A stretch of DNA of 64,000 nt from Chryseobacterium sp. ISL-80 (GTDB lineage Bacteria > Bacillota > Bacilli > Bacillales > Cytobacillaceae), in NCBI GenBank assembly GCA_018613055.1, contig JAGGQZ010000022.1:1-64000 (forward strand), read 5' to 3'. The translations under genes were made by a program, and so were the position numbers. Under the pieces are notes generated by a model, which was not told the DNA's origin, made no database searches, and worked only from the letters and a program-made list of their open reading frames with translations. This document shows positions 9,360 to 18,668 of this stretch, piece after piece (the stretch's first letter is position 1; each line of letters starts with the position of its first letter).

Positions 9360-10380
9360 AATAGCAGCAATTGGGTTTCGACAACTTAGGTGAAAAAATA
9401 CGAATAGTTGTCTGAACCTTGCTCTACTTCGGACAACTTTGAGGTGAAAATCCAAAAAGCTGTCTGAACCCACCTCTACTTCGGACAGCTTTTGTGTGGA
9501 AATTCAAAAACCTGTCTGAACTTGGCTCTACTTCAGACTGCTTTAGCGGGTAAATCCAAAAAGCTGTCTGAACCTGGCTCTACTTCGGACAGCTTTGAGG
9601 CGAAAATACAAAAACCTGTCTGAACCTTGCTCTACTTCGGACAGCTTTGGAGCGAAAATACAAAAACCTGTCTGAACCTGGCTCCACTTCGGACAACTTT
9701 TACAAGTAATCACAAAAAGTTGTCTGAACACAGCTCCACTTCGGACAACTTTAGCGGTTAAATACAAAAAGCTGTCTGAACTTACCTCCACTTCGGACAG
9801 CTTTAGCGGGTAAATCCAAAAAGCTGTCCGAACCTTGCTCTACTTCGGACAGCTTTGAGGCGAAAATACTAAAAGCTGTCTGAACTTCCCCCTACTTCGG
9901 ACAGCTTTGGAGCGAAATTACAAAAACCTGTCTGAACCTGGCTCTACTTCGGACAACTTTTACAAGTAATCACAAAAAGTTGTCTGAACACAGCTCCACT
10001 TCGGACAACTTTAGCGGTTAAATACAAAAAGCTGTCTGAACTTACCTCCACTTCGGACAGCTTTAGCGGGTAAATCCTATAAGCTGTCTGAACCTGGCCC
10101 TGCTTCGGACAGCTTTGGAGCGAAAATACAAAAACCTGTCTGAACCTGGCTCTGCTTCGGACAACTGTTACACGTAATCACAAAAAGTTGTCTGAACACA
10201 GCTCCACTTCGGACAACTTTAGCGGTTAAATACAAAAAGCTGTCTGAACTTACCTCCACTTCGGACAGCTTTCACGTAAAAAAACAAAAATCTGTCTGAA
10301 CCAACCTCCACTTCGGACAACTCCCCCGTAAAAAAAACAAAAAGCTGTCTGAACTTATATTAGCTTCAGACAGCGTATAG
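9360..10380. repeat. Tandem array, 19 units, exact 52-bp period
   Basis: The word TCTGAAC recurs at 9411 and then every 52 bp without one slip to 10295 (18 units, one with TCCGAAC), with a 19th at 10348. Each unit holds AGCTGTC[TC]GAAC, a 10-15 nt centre, and TTCGGACAGCT, followed by a variable spacer. Read on the minus strand each is a hairpin followed by TTTTTG and a T-rich stretch, like an intrinsic terminator, and the last unit next to the lipoprotein gene is a good terminator. Several units switch both arms together (GTTGTC with GACAAC). A block of about three units recurs at offsets of 260 and 208 bp (5 and 4 periods). Open frames here are by-products; 52 is not a multiple of 3. Confidence 0.95.
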
Positions 10381-10387
10381 GCGATGT

Positions 10388-10891
10388 TTATTTTACTTTC
10401 ACAGAATTCGCGATTGCCATCATGGCTTCTGCGTCTTCTTTTACATTTTCGGTTTCTGTGGTCAGCTTGACGCCGCCGATGCCGACAATTAATTGATACT
10501 GTTTTTCCTTCAGCTGCTTGACCAGCATATAGCCAAATTTGCCATTTTTACTGAATGTCTCATTGGCCTCCCATTCCTTCTGCTGCTTCACAGTGGAATC
10601 ATAGACCACTTTACTGTCTTCTTTTTCATGTTGGTTATAAAAAAGAATATAGGTTTTTGATCCATTATTGATCAGGACATTATTTGGCGTTTCCTCTTCA
10701 ACCTTAAAATCGGATGGCAAGTAATAATCTATGTCTTTTGCACTATTATTCGTTTTTTCAGGCTGCGCTTCAAATGTATTTGAAACTTCTTTTTTTATTT
10801 CAGCCTTTTGCTCTGAAAACTGGGCAGAACAACCGCTCAGCAGAAATACTCCTACTATAACGAGCCCAAATGCCCTTCTGAACTTCATCAT
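10388..10891 (-). CDS. Lipoprotein of unknown function
   Basis: A 167-residue protein with a lipoprotein signal: positively charged start, hydrophobic core FGLVIVGVFLL and lipobox LSGC, so the mature protein would be anchored to the outer face of the membrane by Cys near residue 21. The mature part contains YYLPSDFKVEEETPNNVLI and repeated Lys/Glu segments; I do not recognise the family. GGGGG lies 8 nt before ATG 10891 (ATG 10888 is an alternative). The 52-bp array starts 7 bp beyond its stop, and its first hairpin probably serves as this gene's terminator. Confidence 0.7.
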   Translation of the reverse strand: MMKFRRAFGLVIVGVFLLSGCSAQFSEQKAEIKKEVSNTFEAQPEKTNNSAKDIDYYLPSDFKVEEETPNNVLINNGSKTYILFYNQHEKEDSKVVYDSTVKQQKEWEANETFSKNGKFGYMLVKQLKEKQYQLIVGIGGVKLTTETENVKEDAEAMMAIANSVKVK

Positions 10892-11044
10892 ACTTTTTTC
10901 CCCCTTGCTAAGGACTTAACCACTCCGTTTCTATCATACCTTGCTTGTTTGATGGGTGACAAGGCTTCACAAGCATTTTTTGTTGGAAATTAAGACATTT
11001 TTCAGAAATTTGTCGATAAATCTTTATTTTCACCATATTTTTGT

Positions 11045-11073
11045 AAAAAAAAGACAGCCTGTTTAGACTGTCT
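11045..11073 (-). terminator. Terminator overlapping the stop of the DUF84 gene
   Basis: Minus-strand AGACAG, loop, CTGTCT, then eight T. The TAA stop (11063-11065) falls inside the hairpin loop. Confidence 0.8.
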
Positions 11074-11581
11074 TATCCGTTTTATATTCATATTGTCCGG
11101 CGAGCAGCTTCATTACATGTGTGAACATTTCGCTGCGGTTGATTTGTCCATTTGTAAAAATCCCGATCGCTCCTTCATTTTTACGGACATTTTGTTTTTT
11201 GGCGTAATCGTCCATCACTGGTCCGAGTTCGGAACCTGCCAACAACTGCTGTGCTACTTCATCAGGAAGCGGAATCCTCGCTCCTCCCGCAATTACCGGC
11301 TCCATCCCTTTCACTGCCAGAGCCCCCCAATTGCAAAGCATCAGTCCGTATGGAGTTTGCTGGACTCCGCCTTCGAGGCCAATGCCAATTTCCGCTTCTC
11401 CTTTTTCAGCAGCCGCGATGGCTCTGTTGACAGCACCTTTGATGGTTTCCTCATCTGACATCGGCTGGTCGCTTACCCCGGACTCAGCATCAATGGAGAC
11501 AATCTCAAAATCTGTTTCTTTAAACGCTGCCTTAACTGCATTGATTTTTGCTGGATTTTTTGAACCTACTGCCACTTTCAT
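11063..11581 (-). CDS. DUF84 family inosine/xanthosine triphosphatase-like protein
   Basis: A 172-residue protein of the DUF84/YjjX family, whose characterised members hydrolyse non-canonical purine triphosphates (ITP, XTP) to cleanse the nucleotide pool. The N-terminal VAVGSKNPAKINAVKAAF motif and central EIGIGLEGGV with later GPVMDDYAKKQNVRKNEGAIG are typical. The track of in-frame starts runs up to GTG 11593, but ATG 11581 has AAAGGTGG 8 nt upstream. It is the second gene after ytoP on the same strand, separated by a terminator. Confidence 0.82.
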   Translation of the reverse strand: MKVAVGSKNPAKINAVKAAFKETDFEIVSIDAESGVSDQPMSDEETIKGAVNRAIAAAEKGEAEIGIGLEGGVQQTPYGLMLCNWGALAVKGMEPVIAGGARIPLPDEVAQQLLAGSELGPVMDDYAKKQNVRKNEGAIGIFTNGQINRSEMFTHVMKLLAGQYEYKTDKTV

Positions 11582-11605
11582 ATCCATTTCCACCTTTCAT
11601 CCATG

Positions 11606-11631
11606 AAAAAGGAGCAGTGATCAGCTGCTCC
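11606..11631 (-). terminator. Terminator after ytoP
   Basis: Minus-strand GGAGCAG, loop CTGATCA, CTGCTCC, then TTTTTC, between ytoP and the DUF84 gene. Confidence 0.85.
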
Positions 11632-11645
11632 TCATTTAGAGTAGA

Positions 11646-12719
11646 TTAACTATTATTTTTGATGGTTTCGACCGTTGTTTTATCAGCCGCCATGACAAGT
11701 TTGACGAGCAATTCCTTCGCTGCCGCATAGTCATCGACATGGATCATGGACGCTGCAGTATGAATATAGCGTGAGCAGATGCCAATGACCGCACTCGGGA
11801 TTCCCTGATTGGAAGTATGGACTCTTCCTGCATCGGTTCCACCCTGGGAAACGAAGTACTGGTAAGGAATATCATGGGTTTCAGCCATGTCGAGGATGAA
11901 TTCCCTCATGCCTCTGTGCGTGACCATTGAGCGGTCAAGAATTCTCAGCAAGGTTCCCTTGCCAAGCTGGCCGAATTCATTTTTATCTCCTGACATATCG
12001 TTGGCCGGGCTTGCATCCAGGGCAAAGAAAATGTCCGGGTCGATCATATTGGCAGCCGTCTGAGCGCCTCTTAAGCCGACCTCCTCCTGGACAGTCGCAC
12101 CGGAGTACAGCATATTTGGCAATTGGATGTCTTTTGTTTCTTTTAACAGTTCGATTGCCAGGCCGCAGCCATAGCGGTTATCCCATGCTTTCGCGAGAAT
12201 CTTCTTTTCGTTTGCCATCGGTGTGAACGGACAGATTGGCACGATTTGCTGCCCTGGTTTGATACCTATCCTAATCGCATCTTCCTTATCATCTGCACCG
12301 ATGTCAATCAGCATATTCTTGATTTCCATCGGTTTGTTGCGCTTCGACTCATCCAATAGATGAGGAGGAATCGATCCGATTACCCCAGTAACTGGTCCAT
12401 TGTTCGTGATGATCTGGACGCGTTGTGCAAGAAGCACCTGGCTCCACCAGCCGCCCAGAGTCTGGAAGCGGATCATCCCGTTTTTCGTGATCGAGGTGAC
12501 CATGAAGCCAACTTCGTCCATATGTCCGGCGACCATGATTTTCGGGCCATCCGGATTTCCCTTCTTCACGCCAAACACACTTCCCAATTTATCCTGGATC
12601 AATTCATCTGAATATTGTCCAAGCTGCTCGCGCACGAATTTGCGTACAGCATGCTCATTACCCGGTGCTCCAGGCAACTCTGTCAAAGTTTTAAACAGGC
12701 TTAATGTTTGCTCGTTCAT
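11646..12719 (-). CDS. ytoP: M42 family aminopeptidase YtoP
   Basis: A 357-residue dimetal aminopeptidase of the M42 (glutamyl aminopeptidase/cellulase M) family, a cytoplasmic peptidase that forms large oligomers. Metal ligands visible are His-Met-Asp in [13 protein letters not shown], Asp in KAWDNRYG, Glu-Glu in [11 protein letters not shown] (catalytic and metal), Asp in [11 protein letters not shown] and the C-terminal His of [12 protein letters not shown]. Length is normal. AAGGAGC lies before ATG 12719. It is oriented away from the small PepSY-like gene at 12.9 kb. Confidence 0.93.
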   Translation of the reverse strand: MNEQTLSLFKTLTELPGAPGNEHAVRKFVREQLGQYSDELIQDKLGSVFGVKKGNPDGPKIMVAGHMDEVGFMVTSITKNGMIRFQTLGGWWSQVLLAQRVQIITNNGPVTGVIGSIPPHLLDESKRNKPMEIKNMLIDIGADDKEDAIRIGIKPGQQIVPICPFTPMANEKKILAKAWDNRYGCGLAIELLKETKDIQLPNMLYSGATVQEEVGLRGAQTAANMIDPDIFFALDASPANDMSGDKNEFGQLGKGTLLRILDRSMVTHRGMREFILDMAETHDIPYQYFVSQGGTDAGRVHTSNQGIPSAVIGICSRYIHTAASMIHVDDYAAAKELLVKLVMAADKTTVETIKNNS

Positions 12720-12847
12720 TTAACTGCTCCTTTTCAAAAAAAGTTTAGGTTTGCTAAACATTATTTATACCATCCATTTTACAGAACATTCCCTTTGCTT
12801 GCCAGTCTTATTCCTGACACTCAACGAATTGTGCGGTCATTAATCCT

Positions 12848-12875
12848 TTGCTCCAGCATATGGATTTGTTATGAT
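12848..12875 (+). promoter_or_regulatory. Probable sigma-A promoter of the PepSY-like gene
   Basis: TTGCTC, a 16-bp spacer and TATGAT preceded by TG (extended -10), about 45 bp upstream of ATG 12921. Confidence 0.5.
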
Positions 12876-12920
12876 GAAGATAACTTGAAATTCCATATAT
12901 AACCTTGGAGGTACTTGACT

Positions 12921-13235
12921 ATGAACTGGAAAGCCTTTGTCCTCGGCGTTGGTGCCGGCCTTGCTGGTGCATACGCTGTAAAGGAACTTGCCTCACAAAA
13001 AGAAACAGTCTCAGCTGATAAAGTACTGAATGACGCAAAGGCCGCTTTTAAAAAATCCGGGCCCATCAGCGGTTCATGGATCAATATGACGGTTGAACCT
13101 TACTCCAAACCGCCAATTGAATACCAGGTTTACAAAGGCGGGATTTCACGAAATGTTGACGGCAAGGTTGAGCAATTTGAATTCATCGCAGATGCATCAA
13201 CCGGAGCCATCCTGGATGCTTACCCATTAAATTGA
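12921..13235 (+). CDS. Small PepSY-like protein (YtzB-like)
   Basis: A 104-residue protein. Its N terminus (NWKAFVLGVGAGLAGAYAVKEL) is a hydrophobic Gly/Ala helix that may be a membrane anchor or uncleaved signal. The rest (KVLNDAKAAFKKSGPISGSW, then YQVYKGGISRNVDGKVEQFEFIADASTGAILD) resembles a single PepSY domain, often found in protease-inhibitor or regulatory proteins at the cell envelope. Position next to ytoP and ytnP suggests YtzB of B. subtilis, but I am not certain of that name. GGAGGT is 8 nt before the ATG. Confidence 0.7.
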   Translation: MNWKAFVLGVGAGLAGAYAVKELASQKETVSADKVLNDAKAAFKKSGPISGSWINMTVEPYSKPPIEYQVYKGGISRNVDGKVEQFEFIADASTGAILDAYPLN

Positions 13236-13249
13236 GACGAAAAAAATCC

Positions 13250-13277
13250 AGACCTGCCGCGGCAGGTCTATTTTTTT
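13250..13277. terminator. Bidirectional terminator between convergent genes
   Basis: AGACCTGCC-GC-GGCAGGTCT stem flanked by an A-run and ATTTTTTT; it serves the PepSY-like gene and the convergent ytnP, whose stop lies inside it. Confidence 0.9.
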
Positions 13278-14107
13278 CTTTCAATGCTTTCAGTTATTTT
13301 CCCGTCCTGGTCGAACTTGACAGCCCTGTACACCGAATCATGGTAAAAAGTGAACCAGGCGTCCCGGCTGATACCATATTCAAGCCACTTCTCCTTGGCA
13401 AAAATCGAATCCATCGGGTAATCATCGTACGCCATCACCCAGAGCGGATTCTGATGGGCATGGGTCGGCATGATATCAGCCATGTGGACTACGGTTGAAT
13501 CTCCATCCTCAATGATCAGTATCGAGTGGCCATCACTGTGTCCTCCTGTATGCACCATCTTAATCGGCCCAAACGACCATTCTTTATCAAAAGCCTCTAC
13601 CTGCTGCTCAATCCCCTGCCAGTTTTCTTTCCAATATGTACTCTTTGAACGGATATTCGGATTGCGCATTTCATCCCACTCGACCTTAGAAGTGATGATT
13701 TTCGCATTTGGGAAAACAGATACCAGCTCACCATCGACCACTTTCGTCAATCCGCAGGCATGATCAAAATGCATATGCGTCATTAAAACATAGTCAATGT
13801 CAGCGGCAGTCAGCCCCAGTCGTTCCAGTTCGGCATCAAGGCTTGATTCTTCAAGGACACCAAAATTTCGTTTCTGCTTTTCATTGAATTTCCCTTTTCC
13901 GATCCCGCTTTCAACGAGGAAATTCTTTCCCTCTGCCTGAATCAGTATCGGATCTGTCCGCAGCTCGATCTGGTTTTTGTCATTGACTTCATATTTTTTA
14001 GTCCAAAGCGGTTTCGGTACGACGCCAAACATCGCGCCGCCATCCAGGTGGGTCACCCCGCCATTCAGCCACCTCAGCTTAACATTTCCAAGCTCCAGGT
14101 TTTCCAT
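13268..14107 (-). CDS. ytnP: Metallo-beta-lactamase fold hydrolase YtnP (lactonase-like)
   Basis: A 279-residue MBL-fold hydrolase. YtnP in B. subtilis is described as a quorum-quenching lactonase acting on streptomycete signals and acyl-homoserine lactones. The metal motif [10 protein letters not shown] is at about residue 107, with [10 protein letters not shown] and DIMPTHAHQ supplying further ligands. No signal peptide. ATG 14107 is preferred over the TTG two codons earlier because AAGGGGG is 7 nt upstream. Confidence 0.9.
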   Translation of the reverse strand: MENLELGNVKLRWLNGGVTHLDGGAMFGVVPKPLWTKKYEVNDKNQIELRTDPILIQAEGKNFLVESGIGKGKFNEKQKRNFGVLEESSLDAELERLGLTAADIDYVLMTHMHFDHACGLTKVVDGELVSVFPNAKIITSKVEWDEMRNPNIRSKSTYWKENWQGIEQQVEAFDKEWSFGPIKMVHTGGHSDGHSILIIEDGDSTVVHMADIMPTHAHQNPLWVMAYDDYPMDSIFAKEKWLEYGISRDAWFTFYHDSVYRAVKFDQDGKITESIERKK

Positions 14108-14236
14108 TGCCAATCCCCCTTTTTCTTATGATTGTATCACTGGAATTTTAAATCTTTAAATAATTCAACTTCTATTTTGACTTTACACATGGAAGGATGC
14201 TCATTTTAGGAGGCATCATTCCCATTGGAATTCTTT

Positions 14237-14366
14237 TTATTGGCGGAGTCATAATCTTTTTGGCGAAAATTTATTTTTATTGGCGATTTTCAGATTTTAT
14301 TGGCGAAAATTAATTTTTATTGGCGATTTCCGCTGCTTTATTGGCGAAAATAAAATTTTATTGGCG
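14237..14366. repeat. Short tandem array, TTTTATTGGCGAAAAT-like, 20-bp period
   Basis: TGGCG recurs at 14241, 14261, 14281, 14301, 14321, 14342 and 14362: steps of 20, 20, 20, 20, 21 and 20 bp. The bases between are AT-rich and differ between units. It fills the gap between the start of ytnP and the end of trmB. No ORF or promoter is evident inside it. Confidence 0.9.
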
Positions 14367-14395
14367 AACTGGAAATTATCACGTTTTTTTTCCAA

Positions 14396-14427
14396 TTTAA
14401 AAACCGGTCGATGCAAAATCGCCGGTT
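14396..14427 (-). terminator. Terminator of trmB
   Basis: Minus-strand AACCGGCGAT, loop, ATCGACCGGTT (one bulged base), then TTTAAA. Confidence 0.7.
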
Positions 14428-14439
14428 CGGTCGTCTTCA

Positions 14440-15084
14440 TTATTTTGAAATAAATTGCACTTCACAGCGGTAAATCCGGCTGCCTCGTGACGAGAATTTC
14501 TCTTCGTATTCTGTCATGATATTGCCTTCGAAATCGCTGTTGTGCAGGTCGAGGCTGACGTAATTCAGCTTCATTCCGTAATGTGAAAAGCTTACGAGCG
14601 AATACTCGAACAAGCCCTGATTATCGGTCTTGAAGTGGATTTCACCATTCTTCACAAGGATGGATTCATAAACTTCAAGGAAAGATTTGAACGTCAGTCT
14701 GCGTTTTTCATGGCGTGTTTTTGGCCATGGGTCTGAGAAATTCAAATAAACCCTGTCGACGTCCCCGCTTGCAAAATACTTGGCAAGTTCCGCCCCGTTC
14801 ACATTCATCAGTTTGCAGTTTGGCAAATCTTCTTCAATCAGCCTGTCCAGTGCACTGACAATGACGCTTTCCTGCAGTTCAATGCCGATATAGTTAACGT
14901 CAGGATTGGCTTTGGCCATCCCTGTAATGAATTGGCCTTTCCCGGTACCGATTTCGATGTGGAGCGGCTGGTCCTTTTCAAAAACCTCTCCCCATTTTTC
15001 CCGGTGCTGCTCCGGCTCCTGGATCACAAAATTCGAGTATTCCTTCAATTTATCTTTAGCCCAAGGCTTGTTTCTTAGTCTCAT
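14440..15084 (-). CDS. trmB: tRNA (guanine-N7)-methyltransferase
   Basis: A 214-residue SAM-dependent methyltransferase that makes m7G46 in tRNA. SAM-binding motif I is [15 protein letters not shown] near residue 45; [19 protein letters not shown] near residue 115 is the TrmB signature, and [14 protein letters not shown] follows. ATG 15084 is preferred over the adjacent ATG 15087 because of spacing to AGAGGTG and because it matches the B. subtilis start (MR.R.KPWA). Conserved neighbour of ytnP and ytmP. Confidence 0.96.
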   Translation of the reverse strand: MRLRNKPWAKDKLKEYSNFVIQEPEQHREKWGEVFEKDQPLHIEIGTGKGQFITGMAKANPDVNYIGIELQESVIVSALDRLIEEDLPNCKLMNVNGAELAKYFASGDVDRVYLNFSDPWPKTRHEKRRLTFKSFLEVYESILVKNGEIHFKTDNQGLFEYSLVSFSHYGMKLNYVSLDLHNSDFEGNIMTEYEEKFSSRGSRIYRCEVQFISK

Positions 15085-15232
15085 CATGACACCTCTGTAC
15101 TATTTTCATTCGTTTCAAACAATATCATGCAACCCAGCTGTTTTCAAGGGTGAAATTTCTCCCGGCTGCATAAACGGAAAAAGGAATCCACAATCTATAT
15201 GTGAATTCCTTTTAAAAGAAAGGGTGATCATC

Positions 15233-15511
15233 GTGCCTTTAAGCCACCATGACCAGGTAAATTTATTAAAGGATATATTAAGCAACCAGCACACTGACTG
15301 CTGCGGATCGGTTGCAGAGTATCAACAGTTGGAACGTCTGATCAAATCGCTGATGGTCAACACGAATGTGGATGGCAACATCAAATCGATTCTCCAGGAT
15401 GTCTACCAGTATAGCCAGAACGGCGTCAACGCCTCCGACCTGGAACAGCATATCGAGACGAATCGGAACCAGTTATCACAATGGGTGGATGATATCGGTC
15501 AATTCTCTTAA
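15233..15511 (+). CDS. ytzH: YtzH-like family protein
   Basis: A 92-residue soluble protein starting at GTG (PLSHHDQVNLLKDILSNQ) with GAAAGGGTG 6 nt upstream. Helical throughout, with a conserved TDCCGSVAEYQQLERL segment containing a Cys-Cys pair, and NVDGNIKSILQDVYQYSQNG. It belongs to the small YtzH family found beside ytmP and trmB in Bacillus; function unknown. It is convergent with ytmP, only 8 bp separating their ends. Confidence 0.82.
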   Translation: MPLSHHDQVNLLKDILSNQHTDCCGSVAEYQQLERLIKSLMVNTNVDGNIKSILQDVYQYSQNGVNASDLEQHIETNRNQLSQWVDDIGQFS

Positions 15512-15519
15512 AAAAAAAA

Positions 15520-16293
15520 TTAAAAAAGTGCCTTTAAAAAATCAATCCATTTTTCCATCTCTGGAATGCGGTTCTGGTTCTTGTGCCATTGAATCGATGA
15601 AAGCGACTGGGCGAACGCGTACCATTTCATCCTCAGCCGGAGATTCTCTGTCAGGCTGATTCCGTACTTGTCCAGCCAGGCTTCCCATTCCTCCAGTGGT
15701 ATATAAGAATAGAGGAGAAGTCCAAGATCGATGGCAGGATCAGCGATCATCGCGCCGTCCCAATCAATTAAATACAACTGGTTGTCTTCGGTAAGCAGCC
15801 AGTTGTTATGATTCACATCGCAATGGCAAACCACTTTTTCAGCAAAGTCGACATCCCCGACATATTTAGTCAGGAACTTCATCGCATCAATGACTGCAGG
15901 CTTCTTACGCAGTTCCACATCCAAGTCTTCATTTAGGGCTTGAAGGAACATCTCGGGCTTCAGCGGACTCTTTCCCAGCCTGGTGAGCATCCCAAGAAGC
16001 GGATCTGAAGCATGGATTTTCTTTAGCAGCCTGGCCACACGGTCATTGTTCATATCCCCGGGCTTCAGCTCTCTTCCGTTCATCCACTGCTGCGCCGTTA
16101 TAACATCTCCGTTTTCTAACCTTTTAGTCCAAACAAGCTTGGGTACGATTCCTTCTGCGGAGAGTACAGCAAGAAAAGGGGATGAATTTCGTTTTAAAAA
16201 CAGCCTTTGTTCTTCATGCTGTGCAAAATAGGCAGCACCGGTTGCGCCGCCAGCAGGAACGATCTCCCAATCCTGTCCAAATAAATGTTCCAA
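15520..16293 (-). CDS. ytmP: Aminoglycoside phosphotransferase-fold kinase YtmP
   Basis: A 257-residue kinase-like protein of the APH/choline kinase fold. The catalytic loop is HCDVNHNNWLL (about residue 157) and the metal-binding motif is LIDWDGAMIADPAIDLG. The natural substrate is unknown; choline, thiamine or a sugar is possible. TTG 16293 is the start, with GAAGGTG upstream. It lies downstream of amyX on the same strand, separated by a terminator. Confidence 0.85.
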   Translation of the reverse strand: MEHLFGQDWEIVPAGGATGAAYFAQHEEQRLFLKRNSSPFLAVLSAEGIVPKLVWTKRLENGDVITAQQWMNGRELKPGDMNNDRVARLLKKIHASDPLLGMLTRLGKSPLKPEMFLQALNEDLDVELRKKPAVIDAMKFLTKYVGDVDFAEKVVCHCDVNHNNWLLTEDNQLYLIDWDGAMIADPAIDLGLLLYSYIPLEEWEAWLDKYGISLTENLRLRMKWYAFAQSLSSIQWHKNQNRIPEMEKWIDFLKALF

Positions 16294-16390
16294 AGTTAGT
16301 CACCTTCATTTATCACTATTTCCCTTGTGCTGAAAACCGGAAATGGATTTTATAAAATCAAAAATCACCGTTGTACTTATTATCGGAAAT

Positions 16391-16434
16391 AAAAAGACAG
16401 CTATTGATAGAAAAATACACACAATAGCTATCTT
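16391..16434 (-). terminator. Terminator of amyX
   Basis: Minus-strand AAGATAGCTATTG and CAATAGCTGTCTT pair (one G-T wobble) around a 15-nt loop, then TTTATTT. It is about 85 bp beyond the amyX stop. The rest of 16294-16520 is AT-rich with nothing else recognised. Confidence 0.7.
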
Positions 16435-16520
16435 ATAAATTTTATCCCCGAAGGCTCGGTACGTCAACCCCAACAGCACTAAATTAATATTGTGAAAAAG
16501 TTATCAAATCAAGGACCCTG

Positions 16521-18662
16521 CTATTTTGCCACTACGGACAGTGAGCAGGGCTCCAGCAGGACCTTATTCCCTTCCATATGGCGAAATGGCTGTGCCGAGG
16601 CATTTTCATGGTCAGCCAGGACATTCCATTTTGCCTCTTCCGGGAGTTCGGCCAGCTGCTGGTCCATTGAAGGGTTGATCAGAACGAGGATTTTTTCCCA
16701 GCCTGTGCCTGCTTGCAGTTCATAACCAATCAACGGTGCCTGCAATGGCAAAAACGCCATTCGCCTGCGTATTTCCTCGCTGTCGCCAAGCCTGAAAGCT
16801 TCGTTCGCTTTTCGTATCGCGATGATCCCTTTAATGTAGTTAACATTATCCAGGTTTTCATCACGAAGGTCCCAATCGAGCCAGTTTATATCGTCAGGAG
16901 ACCGGTAGCTGTTGCCGACTCCCTTCTTTGTCCTGAAAAATTCCTGGCCGCTGTGTAAAAATGGGATACCCTGTGCCAGCAAAACCATCGATGTTGCCAG
17001 CCTGTGCTGCTTTTTCAAAATAGCATCATCCACATCAGGAGTGGATATTTTCAGCTTATCCCACAATGTATGGTTATCATGGGACTCAATATAGTTCACC
17101 GACTGAACCGGTTGGAGGAACAGGCCGTTTTTCCGCTTGCCGATCCCAATGCTGCCTGCCATTACCTGTTTGGCAGCTTCTAGATACCGCTCATTCCCCA
17201 GGGCATAACCTTTATCATAAATATTAAAGGTACTGCCCTTAATAGAATCACGGAACCAGTCATTGAACTGGCCAATCCCCTGAAGCTTTGCCTGGTTGGC
17301 AATATTGGCTTTCCGGTCAACTGGCAGCGGGGTATTGAGATCCCAGCCTTCGCCAATGATCAAAATATGAGGATTTACACTGTCCACAGCCTTCCTGACG
17401 GCGGTCATCGTCTCAACATCAAGGATTCCCATCAAATCAAAACGGAAGCCGTCAACCTGATACTCATTCAGCCAGTACAGGACAGAATCAACAATGTATT
17501 TTCTCACCATCAGCCTTTCAGAGGCGATATCGTTCCCCACTCCCGTGCCATTGGAGGGAAGGCCGTGTTCATCATGACGAAAATAATAGCCGGGGACGAT
17601 TTTTTCAAAAGGGGAATCTTCCCGGATGTAGACATGATTATAGACCACATCCATGATGACGCCCAGACCCATTTTGTGTGCCGCTGAAATCAGCTGCTTA
17701 AGTTCGGTGATCCGGTTGTAGGGATCTTCCGGATCCGTCGCATAGCTGCCGTCCGGCACATTATAATGGACAGGATTATACCCCCAGTTATAGGAACTAA
17801 AAATGTCCCGTTCGTCTACCCCTTCGTAATCATGGAAAGGAAGAAGCTCAATATGGGTAACTCCGAGCTGGCGTATATAAGAAATGCCGGTACTCTCCCC
17901 CATTGGGGTCTTCGTGTCCATTTCTGCGGCGCCCAAGTAGGTGCCATTCTTGGAAGCGCCGCTGTTCGGATGCATGGTCAGATCCCTGATATGGGCTTCA
18001 TAGATGATGGCATCCACCGGATTTCTCAATGGAGTAAAACTTTCTTGTACTTCACTTGTTTTGGCTCGATCGACCACCACTCCATATTCACCATTGATCG
18101 TTAACGCGATTGCATATGGATCAACCGCCTCTCTCCATTCGAGATTGATACACACCAGGAAAGAATAACGGTAAAGCTCCAGGTCCCGATCTACAGAAAT
18201 GCTCCAAACACCTTTTCCGGTTCGTTTCATATTGATGAATTCAGGATTATGCTGATCCTCCCTGAACAGCTTCAGCCTGATTTTACCGGCAGTTGGAGCC
18301 CATAACTTGAACGTGCTTCTTTCAGGTGTATAGCTGACCCCAAGATCTTTTCCCTCGTAAAAAAATAATCTGTCAAACTCCTCCGTACGGATGACTGCAC
18401 CGATTTGCAGGTCGGTTTCGCCGCCATGGTTATCTGATACTTTATATGGTTTTCCGATTTCCGGCCTGATACTGGTCAAGCAAATATATTTCACTGTCTC
18501 CTCAAGGTATACCTTTTCCTGGATTGCCAAAGGCAAATCAACGCCCTCTCCTTTAAGCCGAAACTCATTGGCGTCACCATCAAAATAGGAATAAGGCAGT
18601 AAAACTGTAATGAGATCTACTTGATCAAGATAGGCGTAAAACTCCCTTTTAATGGCAATCAT
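16521..18662 (-). CDS. amyX: Type I pullulanase
   Basis: A 713-residue GH13 debranching enzyme that cleaves alpha-1,6 links in pullulan, glycogen or amylopectin fragments. No signal peptide, so it is intracellular. A CBM48-like domain (SYTPERSTFKLWAPTAGKIRLKLF) precedes the catalytic barrel. The type I pullulanase signature YNWGYNPVHYNVPDGSY is near residue 295. Catalytic regions are MDVVYNHVY, DGFRFDLMG (nucleophile Asp), IIGEGWD (acid Glu) and YIESHDNHTLWD. AGGAG precedes ATG 18662, 6 bp after the ytlR stop, so it is probably cotranscribed with ytlQ and ytlR. Confidence 0.95.
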   Translation of the reverse strand: MIAIKREFYAYLDQVDLITVLLPYSYFDGDANEFRLKGEGVDLPLAIQEKVYLEETVKYICLTSIRPEIGKPYKVSDNHGGETDLQIGAVIRTEEFDRLFFYEGKDLGVSYTPERSTFKLWAPTAGKIRLKLFREDQHNPEFINMKRTGKGVWSISVDRDLELYRYSFLVCINLEWREAVDPYAIALTINGEYGVVVDRAKTSEVQESFTPLRNPVDAIIYEAHIRDLTMHPNSGASKNGTYLGAAEMDTKTPMGESTGISYIRQLGVTHIELLPFHDYEGVDERDIFSSYNWGYNPVHYNVPDGSYATDPEDPYNRITELKQLISAAHKMGLGVIMDVVYNHVYIREDSPFEKIVPGYYFRHDEHGLPSNGTGVGNDIASERLMVRKYIVDSVLYWLNEYQVDGFRFDLMGILDVETMTAVRKAVDSVNPHILIIGEGWDLNTPLPVDRKANIANQAKLQGIGQFNDWFRDSIKGSTFNIYDKGYALGNERYLEAAKQVMAGSIGIGKRKNGLFLQPVQSVNYIESHDNHTLWDKLKISTPDVDDAILKKQHRLATSMVLLAQGIPFLHSGQEFFRTKKGVGNSYRSPDDINWLDWDLRDENLDNVNYIKGIIAIRKANEAFRLGDSEEIRRRMAFLPLQAPLIGYELQAGTGWEKILVLINPSMDQQLAELPEEAKWNVLADHENASAQPFRHMEGNKVLLEPCSLSVVAK

Positions 18663-18668
18663 TTAGTT

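Noticed and set aside
9543-10259. Open frames of 60-82 residues in the 52-bp array
   Set aside because: They arise because the repeat has few stops; 52 is not a multiple of 3, so the same DNA is read in all frames and no ribosome site is present.
9360-10380. CRISPR array
   Set aside because: The spacers are as repetitive as the arms, units are inverted repeats with variable sequence, and no cas genes are nearby. The same applies to the other arrays.
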